A stretch of DNA of 64,000 bases, from assembly GCA_026075535.2 (NCBI GenBank), contig AP026539.1:558001-622000 (forward strand), read 5' to 3'. The notes below the pieces were generated by a model. That model was not told where the DNA came from. It worked only from the letters and a program-made list of their open reading frames with translations, and did not search any database. The DNA comes from Tricholoma matsutake (Eukaryota > Basidiomycota > Agaricomycetes > Agaricales > Tricholomataceae). The position numbers were made by a program, and so were the translations under genes. This document shows, in pieces, positions 43,153 to 55,098 of the stretch; the stretch's first letter is position 1; every line of letters begins with the position of its first letter.

Positions 43153-43163
43153 AGAACACAACT
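43153..43163 (+). promoter_or_regulatory. Element 3 primer site complementary to its LTR 11-mer
   Basis: AGAACACAACT, 2 bp after the 5' LTR, is the exact reverse complement of AGTTGTGTTCT at 42965-42975. No tRNA 3' end (TGG...) is present at this place, which argues for self-priming of the type described for Tf1. Confidence 0.65.
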
Positions 43164-43626
43164 TCCCATATCAGTGTGCCTTCTCTTACTTGCGCATATG
43201 TCATTGTTTCACCATGCCACATCCGATTACTCATCCTTTCAGCACAAGCCAGAAGTACTTGTATATACTTTTCTTTCATAAGCCAATGCCAGGCCTTGCC
43301 TTACATTGTGACTGCCAGTGATCGAGAGGCAGCACTCATCATTAGGACAGCTGCAACCAGACAACCAATTGGATCTGGTTTAGTTACAATTTACATCACT
43401 CTATTCGGACGACTATTTTAGTTACAAGCCGAATTCAGTGTTATCTCCGAGATCAGGCACTGTTGGAAGGGTTATTGATCCGAAGTGTCAAAATAGGTGC
43501 CCGACGAACGATGAACCATTGACGAACCTCAACGAATCTTATCACGTGACCCGTAAATGTTTGGAGAGGTCTCGAAGAAAAATTTTGAATTTGTCGAAGA
43601 AGTGATTCATCACAGATTCTACAATT

Positions 43627-44719
43627 ATGTCCGAACCTTCAACTTCTAATCCCGGTCCTAATCCTGTTCCCATACCAGCACTAGAGGCGAAAATTGATGT
43701 GCTCACAGCGCAAATGTCACAATTAGTGTCAGTATTGGCAGCATCACAGCCCAGACAAGCAGAAGTACAGCCAGAGACGATAGGAGAAAGAGATGATGAG
43801 ATGGAGGAGATGGTGGAGTGGATATCGCAGGAGGATGAGACGGTGGAGAAATCTGGAAATGGAAAAGCACACTTACATAAGTACCCTGCAAATCTTTGAT
43901 GGTACCATGGAGAATACAAAATCCTTCATCAGCTCTATAGTATTGTACATCCATGGGAGGAAGCCAGAGTTTCATACAGCCGAGTCTAGGATTATGTTTG
44001 CTCTCTCATACATTCAGGGGGGGAAAGCACAGTTCTGGAGAAACGAGGCTATTAATCAAATTACTGTGGGAAATAAACCATTTGCAACCTTCAAGGAATT
44101 TCTGGAGAGATTGGAGGCACAGTTTGGAGACCCTAATCCAAAGGCGACAGCCAATGCTAAATTAAAGACCATGCGCCAAGGTTCCTTAACAGCGGATGAA
44201 TTCATTTTGCAGTTCAAAGCAGAAGCTTTGCAAACGGACATGGGAGAAGCCGCATTGGTAGAGTTTTTGAAAGCAGGATTAAATCCCTCTTTATTCAAGT
44301 CTATCTACCGACTACCTTCTATGCCAGAGAAGTTGGACGAGTGGTATAATTGGGCAATGTGCCTTGACCGGCAATATCGGCAGGAACAGGCAGAGTCAAA
44401 GTTGATGTATGGAAGTAGTAAATTTGGAAAGTCATCAGGAGGAAAGTCCGAGAAAGGAAAGGCACCTGAGGCGCAAGCTCCGAGGGCACAGCCACTGGCC
44501 ATGGCAGTGACACCTATAGTTATGGAGTCAGCAGCACCAGCAGAGGCAATGGAGGTTGATCAAGTGGGGAGACAAGCCCCACTTAAATGTTTTAACTGTG
44601 GGCAGTTAGGACACATTTCTAAGAATTGCAAGCAGAAAAGAAAGATGAGGGGAGCTATATTTGAGGAAGTGAAGCCGGAGGAAGGCAAGCAGGAGAATTT
44701 TGTGGAAGAGTCCCAGTGA
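43627..44719 (+). pseudogene. Element 3 gag
   Basis: Starts at ATG 43627 (MSEPSTSNPG). Gag core as in element 2 (GGKAQFWRNEAINQ, FLERLEAQFGDPNPK, about 44015-44120), basic linker, then a CCHC knuckle CFNCGQLGHISKNC (about 44589-44630). A 5-bp deletion near 43895, compared with element 2, shifts the frame after residue ~88, so the core is read only from a second frame (43793-44719). The gag stop at 44717-44719 overlaps the protease frame (first in-frame codon 44716), compatible with -1 frameshifting or another recoding between gag and pol in the intact ancestor. Confidence 0.92.
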
Positions 44720-47700
44720 AGGTTTCCCCATTGGTGACCCAGAATTGTTACAATGTATTAGTATCCGAGGAAACCCAGAGTAAATCAGAAAAGGAAATCG
44801 AGGAGGAGTACAACTGTTGCGAATCATGTGATAAAGACAATTGTCACATGTCATTTCCGAAAACCCCTAAATTCTTTATTCGCTCTGTGCGAATAGAACC
44901 CGAAATTACCTCGACTGTGCAACTGAAGACAGTGGACACGCATGCAGCGATTGATGTGGAAGCGTTGCTTGATAGTGGTGCTACAGGATTATTTATTAAT
45001 TGATCCTTAATTCCCAGAAATGGTATTAACACATGCAAGCTGGCGCAACCTATAATGGGGTACAATCTTGACAGAACAGTCAATCGTGGAGGAACTATCA
45101 AGGAGGAGGTGATGGACAAGAATATTGTGAAGGTGGAGAAGCCAGTGGAGGAATGGGTGCCAAAAGTGTATCATGAACATTTGTCAGTGTTCCAAAAGAA
45201 GGAGTCTGAGCGAATGCTGGTGTGGAAGCCATGGGATCATGCGATTGAGATGAAGCCCGGGTTTGTGCCAAAGAAGTCAAAGGTATATCCATTATCTCTG
45301 ATGGAACAAGAAGAAGTGGATGCATTCCTGAAGGAGCAATTGCGCAAAGGATACATATGACCTTTGAAATCACCGCAGATGTCACCAATATTCTTCGTGC
45401 CCAAAAAAGACCAAAGAAAGAGGATGTGTACCGATTATAGGTATCTGAATGAGTGGACAGTGAAGAATGTTTACCCTCTGCCGTTGATCTCAGAAATTAT
45501 TGATAAGGTGGGAAAAGCCAAGGTCTTTACAAAATTGGATTTACGATGGGGATACAACAATGGACAAATAAAGAAAGGAGATGAGTGGAAGGCTGCATTT
45601 GCCACGCGTCGAGGATCCTTTGAGCCGCTTGTCATGTTTTTTGGGATGACTAATAGTCCCCCGACCTTTCAAAATATGATGAACGACATTTTCAAGGACG
45701 TAATAGACAAAGGCGTGGTAATAATATTTATTGACGACATTCTGATATTCATGGAGGATGAAGAGAATCATGAGGTGATAGTGCAGGAGGTGTTATGGAG
45801 GTTGGCAGAGAATGATCTATTTTTGAAACCAGAGAAGTGTGTGTTTGGGGCAAGCGAGATTGAGTTCCTAGGATTATTGATCGGCCCTGACGGGATCAAA
45901 ATGGATCCAATCAAGGTACAGGTGATCACAGATTGGCCTGCGCCCACCCATGTCAAGGAGGTTCAAGCCTTCTTGGGACTTGCAAATTATTATCGTCGCT
46001 TTGTGCACAATTTTTCTAAAATTGCCACACCCTTACATAACCTTATGTGAAAGGGAGTAGTATGGAGGTGGGGAGAGCAGCAGCAGACAGCGTTTGAGGA
46101 GTTGAAGAGGAAGTTTGTGGAGGGACCAATATTAGCCCCAGTAGATTTCACACACCCTTTGCAAGTGGAATCCGATGCATCTGATTTTGCTACTGGAGCA
46201 GTATTATCAATGCTGCACGAAGATGACAAATGGCATCCTTGTGCATACTAGTCAAAAGGGTTGAATGATGTGGAGAGGAATTATGATGTGCATGACAAAG
46301 AGATGTTTGGGATAATACGAGCATTGGAGGTGTGGAGGCATTATTTGGAGGGATGTACACATCAGATTGAGATCTGGACAGATCATCAAAATCTGCAATA
46401 CTTCATGTCCGCTAAAAAGCTTAATTGCTGGCAAGCACGTTGGGCACTATTCCTATCGCGTTTCAATTTTCACTTGGTCCACAAAGCAGGAAGCTTAATG
46501 AGGAAAGCAGATGCATTATCCAGACATATTGATCATAAAAGGGGGGTGGAGGAGGACAATAAGAATGTTACCTTACTCAAACCCGAATACTTTTGCATTT
46601 GCGCTATGCGTCAAGGGCATCTATTAATAGATAGCTCGGAAACGGAAATGTTGTCTAAAATTAGACAATGTTCAGAAATGGACAATGAAGTAGTGGAAGC
46701 CGTGAAAGCTCTGAAGGGAGAGAAGAAAGGTAATATCAAAGGAGATGAATGGGCTGAGGAACAAGGGTTGGTGTTGTTTCGAGGAAAAGTGTATGTACCA
46801 AAGGATCAGGATTTGCGAAGGGAGATCATCCAGTTACATCATAATACGCCAACTGCTGGACACCCAGGAAGATGGAAGACGTTGGTATTAGTAATGAGAA
46901 ATTATTGGTGGCCCAGAATTTTGAAGTATGTGTTGGGGTATGTGGATGGATGTGATACATGCATGAGGGGGAAGAAATTTCCAGAGAAACCTGCAGGAAA
47001 ATTAATGCCGAACCCTATACCTAAAGCACTGTGGCGAGATATATCTGTGGATTTTATTACTGGATTACCCGAGGCTCAAGGGTACAATGCAATATTTGTA
47101 GTATGCGACCGCTTTACAAAGGAGGTCCATATTATTCCTACTACTACAGAAACCTCATCATTGGGCTTGGCGCGCCTCTATCTAAATCAGGTATGGCGGT
47201 TACATGGGTTACCCAATACCATTATCTCCGATCGCAGACCACAATTTGCTTCTGCGTTTATGCGAGAACTAAAAAACATATTGGGAATTCAAACTAAATT
47301 ATCTATGGCGTATCATCCACAGACTGATGGGCAGACAGAGAGAATGAATCAGGAGTTGGAGCAGTACCTACGTATGTTTGTCAACTACCAACAAACTGAC
47401 TGGCCCAAATGGTTGGCAATTGCCAAATTTTCCCACAATAACAAATTCCATTCAGCTACTTGTATGTCACCCTTTTTCGCAAATTATGGATATCATCCTC
47501 GCATGGGAGTAGAACCCAGAAGGGAAGTCAAAGTACAGTCAGTAGAAGATTTTGTATCTAAGATGCAAAAGGTACAAGAAGAAGCAGAGGCAGCATTGAA
47601 GAAAGCACGTGATGACATGATGCGACACGCGGATCGTACTTGAGCACGCGCTCCAGAGTACAAAGTTGGTGACTTGGTATGGCTAAGTACCAAGGACCTG

Positions 47701-48192
47701 AATATTCCATGACCTTCGAAGAAACTTACGGAGAAACAAGTTGGCCCATATGCAATCTCTAAAGTGATCTCGCCTAATGTGGTAGTGCTAAAATTACCCC
47801 AATCATTTAAGATTGATCCCAAGATTAACATATCCCGCCTACGCCCTTACCGTCTGCCCACTATTCCTGGCCACCATACTACTCCACAACCTCCAATAAT
47901 AGTAGAAGGTGCTCCAGAATATATAGTTGAAGAAATTCTAGACTCACGTCTTCGACAGAACAAATTGGAGTTCTTAATAAAGTGGAAAAACTATACCGAT
48001 GAAAATAATTCATGGGAACCTGAAGAGAATTGTAAGCGAGTGCGTAACACAATCGCCCAATTCTTTAAACATAATCCGAATGCTCTGCGTCGCATTGCGA
48101 GAATGGTGTATGAGGGGATGAAATTCCGGCCTTACCAAAATTTCACAGAGGGGACAAACATAATATTTTCTCACCTGGAAGTCGAGACATAA
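44716..48192 (+). pseudogene. Element 3 pol (PR-RT-RNase H-IN-chromodomain)
   Basis: Order: retropepsin LLDSGATGLF (about 44965-44995), RT (45364-46050; VFTKLDLRWGYN, catalytic FIDDILIF about 45730-45755, both intact), RNase H (46140-46530; WTDHQNLQYF), integrase (46790-47640; AGHPGRWKT...CDTC, DFITGLPE, TDGQTERMN), post-core GD-VWLS module and chromodomain (about 47920-48060; ILDSRLRQNKLEFLIKWK). Compared with element 2, about 350 bp between protease and RT are missing in frame near 45111. Stops: TGA at 45001, 45358, 46048, 47641 and 47711, TAG at 46249. Elements 1 or 2 keep CGA at 45358 and 47641. Otherwise the most complete pol of family A. Confidence 0.95.
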
Positions 48193-48203
48193 AAGGGGGG
48201 TAA
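48191..48203 (+). promoter_or_regulatory. Element 3 polypurine tract
   Basis: AAAAGGGGGGTAA lies between the pol stop and the 3' LTR and is identical (reversed) in elements 1 and 2. Confidence 0.85.
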
Positions 48204-48605
48204 TGTTAGGAAACCACCCCATTACCTAATAAACTTTCATCTTTATTTTATTATGTCAAATTACGCTACATGATGCCAAATGACGCTACATTTTGATAGC
48301 ATGAGAATTTTATTTCGCACGCATCAAAATGTATGTGCATGTATGAGTGCGTCAGTAACAACAATGTACAATATATGTAACATAGTATATAAACCCTAAA
48401 TATATGCCTAGGGGACCCCAGTTGTGTTCTCTTAGGTATTCCACCTACACTTTCGGTGTGAAAGGCCTATCTCAACAAACTCACCTATTAATAACCCCTC
48501 GCATCAAAACCATCAATTCCCCCATCATGAGTGCGGATCCTGCCCCCTTCTTCTAGAGAGAACCCGCATGGTCTTAGCTAGCAGATAGTGGGTGTCGCCC
48601 TAACA
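48204..48605 (+). mobile_element. Family A 3' LTR of element 3 (402 bp)
   Basis: TGTTAGGAAACC to CGCCCTAACA followed by the GAAAG duplication. Same length as the 5' LTR. Confidence 0.97.
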
Positions 48606-48914
48606 GAAAGCCTCCAACTGTGATACACAAACCAACGGTCTACTCAGAAAGTATCTGAGTATGGATAGCCATGTCGACTTAGGAAGCACCTAGTCCCAAA
48701 CAGAACACGATTACAATCAGGCTGAGTTAAGACCTATAGTCTTAACAGAAATATTGGACTTGTTTGAAGGCCGATATTGCTGCAATATTGCTTGAAACTG
48801 GTTGGGAACTCGTCGACGATGTTCCAAGTGTATATCCTGAGCTGTATGAAGGTCAGGGGAATTGTACTATGGCAGCTGAAGGCATGCACAGAATTTCAAA
48901 GCATTCTTGTGACT

Positions 48915-48947
48915 TTGTAGAGCTTTGTAGAGCTTTGTAGAGCTTTG
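48915..48947. repeat. Short tandem repeat (unit TTTGTAGAGC)
   Basis: Three successive copies of the 10-bp unit plus a partial fourth. Confidence 0.9.
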
Positions 48948-48964
48948 GAAGGGTTCGTATGGGT

Positions 48965-49760
48965 TCATAGAGCTTTGACAATGATCATAGATGTGTTTTC
49001 CGAGCTTGAACGACAAGGTGGACCTATCAACAATAGAAAGTCTGGCTCTTTCCCATTGTCCCACCACCATGCATTGTTATAACCATTAACAATTCGGGTC
49101 GGGTCATCCATGTCAACCTCCAAGTACCTCTGTATGCCGACAACATATTCTAGTTCTGGAAATTGTATGCCTTCTGGATTGTTGCTTATCGTGCACCACA
49201 CAACTCACTGTTGCAACATATTTGATGTCTCCAGGATGAGCAGGTGAATGTACAGACCACCAGCACCTGTCGAGGAATAAACTCCAATGGTGGTGAATAG
49301 TCCCTGCTAAACTAGTGTCAGCAAGAAGATAAATGCTAAACACTAAAGATACACTCACCACCTCAACTATTAGGGAGGTCATCCACCCACCCTGGGACTG
49401 ATCATATCCATCATCCTTCTGCGCCACATTGATCCATTCTGTAACCACAGCACAGAGACGAGAGGTTCCATACAAGATGACTTCCTGCCCATGTGCTAGA
49501 TCATTCCACACCAGTGGCAAGCCCCTACTCTCCCAAATGCTGAGACCTTGAGCTAGCTGTTGAGCTGTGCTTGCCAGCTTGTGGAACTCATTAGATTCGA
49601 TTGCAGGGTAAGGATTTTTCAGGAAGTCAGCATTCTTTTCATGCTCAACCTCAATCTGATCCACCGTGGTCACAAATTCATCCCCAGTGACAGGGGCAGG
49701 TTTATATGAACAGCGGGGTATGTAATCGGGGTGTGTATAGTTGGATAGCATGTTTTCCAT
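48965..49760 (-). pseudogene. Unknown gene relic with probable intron
   Basis: From ATG 49760 (MENMLSNYTHPDY) the frame encodes a plausible soluble protein (FHKLASTAQQLAQGL, GLPLVWNDLAHGQEVILYG, GGWMTSLIVEV), reaches a GTGAGTG donor-like site at about 49358, and continues past AG-containing sequence near 49305 (HHHWSLFLDRCWWSVHSPAH, GDIKYVAT). A further coherent stretch in another frame (FPELEYVVGIQRYLEVDMDD, to 48965) implies a one-base frameshift near 49185. I do not recognise the family. Trp-rich motifs suggest a real folded protein rather than chance. It sits between element 3 and gene-poor repeats; whether it is still spliced and expressed cannot be judged. Confidence 0.5.
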
Positions 49761-50690
49761 GATGATGGTAGTAGATAACTGAACTGAGGGAATACGGATG
49801 ATCAGTGATCAATCAATGATACAATTAAATCACTGCCACTGGGAAGCACATGCCAGTGATGGGCTGATGCCCCAAGCAATCAGGGCCCACATAATCCCAT
49901 CGAAATAGCATTCATTGCATGGGCCCATAGGACAGTGTGTCCATCTGGGCCGATGCCCTTGGAAATCATGGATTTTGGCCCATACAATGATTGGGTTCAA
50001 GGCGCAGTAATCGCATGGGTCAATAAGGAAGGTCCTCTGCTGAATTTCCTTAAATTCATCCTTATTAGCTCCCTATTCACTTCCTTATTCTACTTAGTCT
50101 AAGTACTAGAATATTATCAAGGAGCAGTTTAAAATTTAAATGTGGATAAGTGCAATAAGTAGCTAAAAAGCTACATCAGCAAACCTAGGGCCCTCCACAG
50201 TAGCACTATATTACAACCTACAAGTACTACCTTTTATTTCAAGCTTCCAACTTAGGCTTTTAGCACAGATAGAAATTGAAATCAGAATGCAGTGATTATT
50301 ACTTCAGTCTAAATACAATGATTCATACACACTATCCTAACACCATAATGTATGCCGAGGCAAGATTTACAAAATGATATATTGGTATGCTGATAGAGCT
50401 AGTACAAATATTATTGACTTGTAAATGCAACATTAGTTAACCTGTTGATACATGGACTGACATAGAACTTGCAGACCTAATTGCAAATGTAATACCATTG
50501 GCAGGTTGATACAAGACACTATTAACCTGCTGTAATGTGTCATTAGTTGATGCCATTAATACATTGAAAGAAGGACATAAAAGATCCATGAGTGTAGCGG
50601 CCTGTTGGTATAGCTACAAACATTATTGGGCTCCAGTAGACATAACATCAGTTAAGGCTGTAAGCACATTAACTAACAAGAAACTTACCA
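49761..50690. other. AT-rich region without a recognisable gene
   Basis: No frame of note on either strand. A weak internal repetition (GATGCCC...GGCCCA-TG-CAT) occurs at about 49865-49960. Confidence 0.5.
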
Positions 50691-50703
50691 AGTTCATGAG
50701 TAG

Positions 50704-50960
50704 GAATGGTTTGTAATGAAGTCAATAAACAAGTTTGTACTGGTTTGAAATGAAGTCAGTGAGCAAGTTTGTAATGGGAGTCAATAAACAAGTTTGTAGA
50801 AGTTGGTAAACAAGCTTGTAATGGGGTTTGTAATGAAGTCAGTAAGCAAGTTTGTAATGGGAGTCAATAAACAAGCTTGTAGAAGTCAGTAAACAAGTTT
50901 GTAATGGTTTGCAATGAAGTCAATAAACAAGTTGTGATGATTTGTATTGAAGTCAATAAC
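50704..50960 (+). repeat. Minisatellite array, forward orientation
   Basis: About eight imperfect units built from GTTTGTAATG, GAAGTCA and ATAAACAAG (e.g. AGTCAATAAACAAGTTTGTA), of 25-35 bp. Confidence 0.88.
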
Positions 50961-51360
50961 ATGTTTAAGGCAAGCCTTTGTCAGTTGGTAACCAAGTTGG
51001 TAAAATGCAGTGGCAGCAGTATGCTGATAGGGTTACAAATGCTATTAGATTGTAAGCCATGACATTAGTTAACACCGTAAATACAGTGACTACCAAAGGA
51101 CTTACAAAGTTTGTGAGTAAGCAACCTGTTGAGATGGCTGTGGATACTGTCAACCTGTAAATACATTACTTGATACTGTAAACACATTAACTATCAAAAG
51201 ACTTACACAATAATGAGTAGTAAAGACAAAGTCATTACTTCTCCTGCAGCAGGCAAAGGGATTTGTTTGGCTGTGTTGTGCCCAGAAACCGTGAGGCATG
51301 AAAGTGAGTGTCCACTATATCGTGTCATGCTTTTTTGTGCACTAAGTCCCCATAAACATT

Positions 51361-51598
51361 GACTGACTTCATTACAAACTTTTATTAATCTCATTACAAA
51401 ACTTTACTGACCATATTACAAACTTTACTGACCTCATTACCAAACTTTACTGACCATATCACAAACTTTTATTGACCTCATTACAAACTTCTGACCTCAT
51501 TACCAAACTTTACTGACCATATTACAAACTTTTATTGACCTCATTACAAACTTTTACTGACCTCATCACCAAACTTTACTGACCATATTACAAATTTG
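51361..51598 (-). repeat. Minisatellite array, opposite orientation
   Basis: About nine units of CTGACC-(T/A)CATTACAAACTTTTA type. They are the reverse complement of the core of the 50704-50960 array (GTTTGTAATG / CATTACAAAC), so the two arrays face each other across 400 bp. Confidence 0.88.
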
Positions 51599-51721
51599 GG
51601 GGTGAGGGCCAGTACTGGCAGGTACGAGTCCTTAATTTTTTTATGTTATTCATTCAATATGAAATCAATTGTTACAGGCTAATGTAATAGTTATACATAA
51701 AGTGAAAACTATCTACACTAA

Positions 51722-52510
51722 TTACTTCTTGGCATATATTGCCAGTACTGCATGCTTGTTATTACAAGTCATAAACATCTTGTCAGAGAAATCTGTTATA
51801 TGACCTACTTTGTAACATTTGCTTCTGGTTGTTATGCCATCATGAAACCAGACATTTTTGTCTGATATAATTCTGCATGTAAAATGAAAGTTTCTGGAAT
51901 AAACAATACCTTTCAAGGGTAGCATGGTATCTTTGTTATTAGCACCTTTTATTCAAACACTTTTGCTTACTGCTATTCCAATCACATTCAAACTGAACAT
52001 AAGTAGCTCTGGAGTGACTGTAAAGTTGTGAATAATATGCTGTTTGGATTGACATTCACAGCAATTGTCTGTATTTTCATTTTGCCAGTTCTGAAACCAA
52101 TCATTAACAGATTTTGAGTTACTGCTCATTACATGCATGAAATTTTCTGGAGGTTCAAGGTTCTCTTGTTTGCTGCATGTTGTACACTGAAGTTTGGCAT
52201 AGCATGGAGATTCATCTCTAATCATCAACTGTCTTCCCAATTCAGCTACATTGGTACCAACTTGTCCATAGGGAAATAATATATTGTCTTTGTTATGCAG
52301 CCATTTTCTAACATTGTTTCTGGCAGCTTCCAGAGATTTTTTACCCTGAAGAATTTCTCTATAGTTATAGGCAAGTCTTTCTAACAGTGTACTCAACCAG
52401 CAAAACCATTTTGTCCATTTTTTGGGATTCTGGATCCATACATCACACAGAATAGAGAATATAACATCATATGCACAACTATAATTCTCTGATACCCACT
52501 GGAGTATCTT
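51722..52510 (-). pseudogene. Helitron C-terminal cysteine-peptidase-like domain
   Basis: Following the helicase, after a one-base shift near 52497, the minus strand encodes ENYSCAYDVIFSILCDVW (Cys at 52475-52477), a helical stretch (LERLAYNYREILQG), two CxxC pairs (CTTCSKQE, about 52170; CCECQSK, about 52045) and, after a TGA near 51948 where CGA fits, FHFTCRII (His) and VWFHDGI (Asp), ending at 51722-51724. A Cys box, internal zinc-like CxxC pairs, then FHFT and HDG motifs are the layout of ubiquitin-specific-protease-type (C19) peptidases. I infer a fused peptidase or a diverged relative; activity is not shown. The Cys, His and Asp candidates are all present. Confidence 0.5.
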
Positions 52511-52572
52511 GTGCCAGAATAAATGTCAATTTGGCTTTCTTTGTTTTAGGGTGTTCATTTATCAGCTCTTCA

Positions 52573-55011
52573 TCAGCTTTTTGTTTTGTGCTTAGTATTT
52601 TGTACTGGTGCTGTACCTTTAGCTACAACGAATGTATGTGTACTGAAATCCTTTCTTTTTGTTTGAAATTTTGGATTTTCATTGTGTTCAAGTACATTAC
52701 CATGCTCTTTTTTCTTGTCTTTAATAACCTGCCAAGGACTATCTGTGACAATATTAAGTAAATCCATAGGATCTGCTAAAGTCCACTTCAATTGTTTTGA
52801 TACATTGGCAGGTACATAGTCAGTTCCCTTATATAATTGAAACTGACAAATACGAGCATTATGCAAATTGCCATTAATATTACTGGGTAAGGTACCTTCA
52901 TATGACAACCTAGTTATTTCATCTAGAAGTTCTAGCTCTCTAAATTCTTGTTGAAGATATCCTGATGCTCCACACATAATCTTGTCTGGATTGAAACCTT
53001 GTACAATTACAGTACCTTCTGCAGTTGAACCTCTGGATAAACATGTGTAATAAGACATATGATCACAACAACTACTCCAGTCAACAACATTGATATCTCG
53101 AGTCTTTCCTTGGGATGCATAATCTGTCATTGCAAAGTTGGGCAAAACTGGTACTTGTGAATGATTGATTTTTAATGCAACATCACTTGGTGTGACACAC
53201 AAAACAGATTTTGATAACTTTGTTAGAGGAACAACATTTTCAGGCAAACCATCAATCCTAATTGTCTTTGCAGGTCGATCAAGTTTGACAAACAATGTAT
53301 CAAGTACAAGTTGACCATGTGGGCCAATAACTGACTGCCAGCTAGCAATATGTCCTTCTTGGCCTTTTGTAATACACAATTCAGTTGCTTCATTGTTGCG
53401 TATCATTACTGGCATTCCCATACAAAGAGACAATTTGCTAGGTACATGATCAGATGCTGAATGTCTCAAATTCCAGAGAACATTTCTTAGCATTGGATTT
53501 ATATCACCATTATTAAGTGTACACTTTCTTTTCATCTGTTTTTTTTCTATAGCAGGATTTTCTTCCTCTCCAAAACGGTCTACAGAATAAAAGTGTGTCA
53601 ATGTTTGACCAGTTTCCTTTGCAAATCTCTCTGAGCCAAGTTGGTTGATCCAGTCTTTTGGTGCATTGAATGCAGTAATAATAGACACATTACGGTATTT
53701 CTTGTCTGCCAATTTTGGCTGGCCCAGACCTTTACCAGCTATTTGGGATCTCAGAAATTGTATATCCTCTGAAGTACAAGATGCATATCGCATATTCTCA
53801 AGTGCAGCCCTTAGCTTGGCATCTTCTTTACTTTGTTTTTTTTGTCGCATATTTTGTCATAGAATTACTATGGTTGTCACTTGATGCCACAATGCTTTTC
53901 CAATTGATGCTCGTTGTCCTTTTAATGTCTCTGATGCATCAACAGATGTACCAACAGCTTCATTGTAAAAAGAATGACCTCCAACTGGTGGCAATTGTGC
54001 AAAATCACCTGCAAAAATCATGTTGATACCACCAAATGGTGTGTCTCCTATGTTTCTTGCCTTGACCAATTGAGCGCTGATCTTATATAAATCATGACAG
54101 GCTACCATTGATACTTCATCCAAAAATATATAGTCAACACCGTCAAGCCGTGCTTTGACTTGTGCTATAGCTGTATGCTCATTTCTGACTGTATCACCAT
54201 CTTTTGTACTGTTTATACCAAGTACAGAATGGTAAGTTGAACCATTCAACAATGCAGCAGCAGATCCTATTGGAGCCAGAATCATAATTCTGTGAGACTC
54301 ATTGCATCTTTCAAAAAAGGATATCAATGCTTTGATAACCTGTGATTTTCCGGTACCTCCCATTCCACCAAGATACATTTTTAGTTGACTTGGCTGTGAC
54401 ATCATTGCATGATTAGCGACAATACGAAAAGCTTGTTCTTGTTCTGTATTTAACTTGAAGTCTTTAACAGTATCATTGATGATCTTTTGATTATCAGCTG
54501 TTTCTGCTTTGAAGTTTTTCCAAAGATAACTGATATCGTCTACAACAACATCATTATAATTTCGAGATGATAATGGTGTTCCTTGTTCATTTACAGGAAG
54601 ATGTTTTCCTCTATCAGCTAACACAGCATCTTTTGCAGTTTTTACCAAGGCATTCCATTTACTGCCAGCCATATTTACTTGTATATCTTTGCCTTTGGAA
54701 TCAATATGGCTAATAGGTTGTGGACAATCATCCAACCAACCGGCATTTTGAACAACATTCTCCATTTGATTCATTTCATCAAGCTTTTTCATATGTTTCA
54801 ATGACAGTTCAACATACGTGCTCTCCTCTGTAATAATACCAAGTGGATTATCATCATCATATTCAACAAATGAATTTTGTTCCAGATCTTTTAAAACTTC
54901 AGAGGAAGCCCACGATGGAAAGAACCCACCATCTTCTTCATCTTTTTTCAGTTTGGCAGAATAATCATCTCGAGCGTCTATACACTCATAATGAAGATTA
55001 AAGTTTTTCAT
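52573..55011 (-). pseudogene. Helitron PIF1-like helicase domain
   Basis: Two frames separated by a single TGA at 53857-53859 (LRQNMRQ expected). Motifs in order: LNTEQEQAFRIV (about 54445), Walker A GGMGGTGKS (54343-54369), Walker B YIFLDEVSM (about 54110), FAGDFAQLPPVGG (about 53985), and in the second frame the C-terminal motifs DYASQGKTR (about 53110) and YTCLSRGST (about 53035). This is the superfamily 1 PIF1 helicase that forms the Hel part of RepHel and unwinds DNA during rolling-circle transposition. All key motifs are intact. About 190 residues C-terminal to the helicase lead into the peptidase-like domain. It belongs to one polyprotein with the Rep domain upstream. Confidence 0.93.
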
Positions 55012-55098
55012 TAGTTGTTGTTGCCTTGGTGCAAAATTATAAACATGAAATGTTTTGTCCCATGTACTATCAATGGATTTCAGATCTTTTCCACTTTG

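Noticed and set aside
42361..48746. LTR of another element (TG...CA) interrupted by element 3
   Set aside because: No flanking duplication and no second copy in the window; kept only as a possibility.
50704..51598. CRISPR-like repeat-spacer array
   Set aside because: Units are imperfect, directly adjoining and AT-rich with no unique spacers; the genome is eukaryotic.
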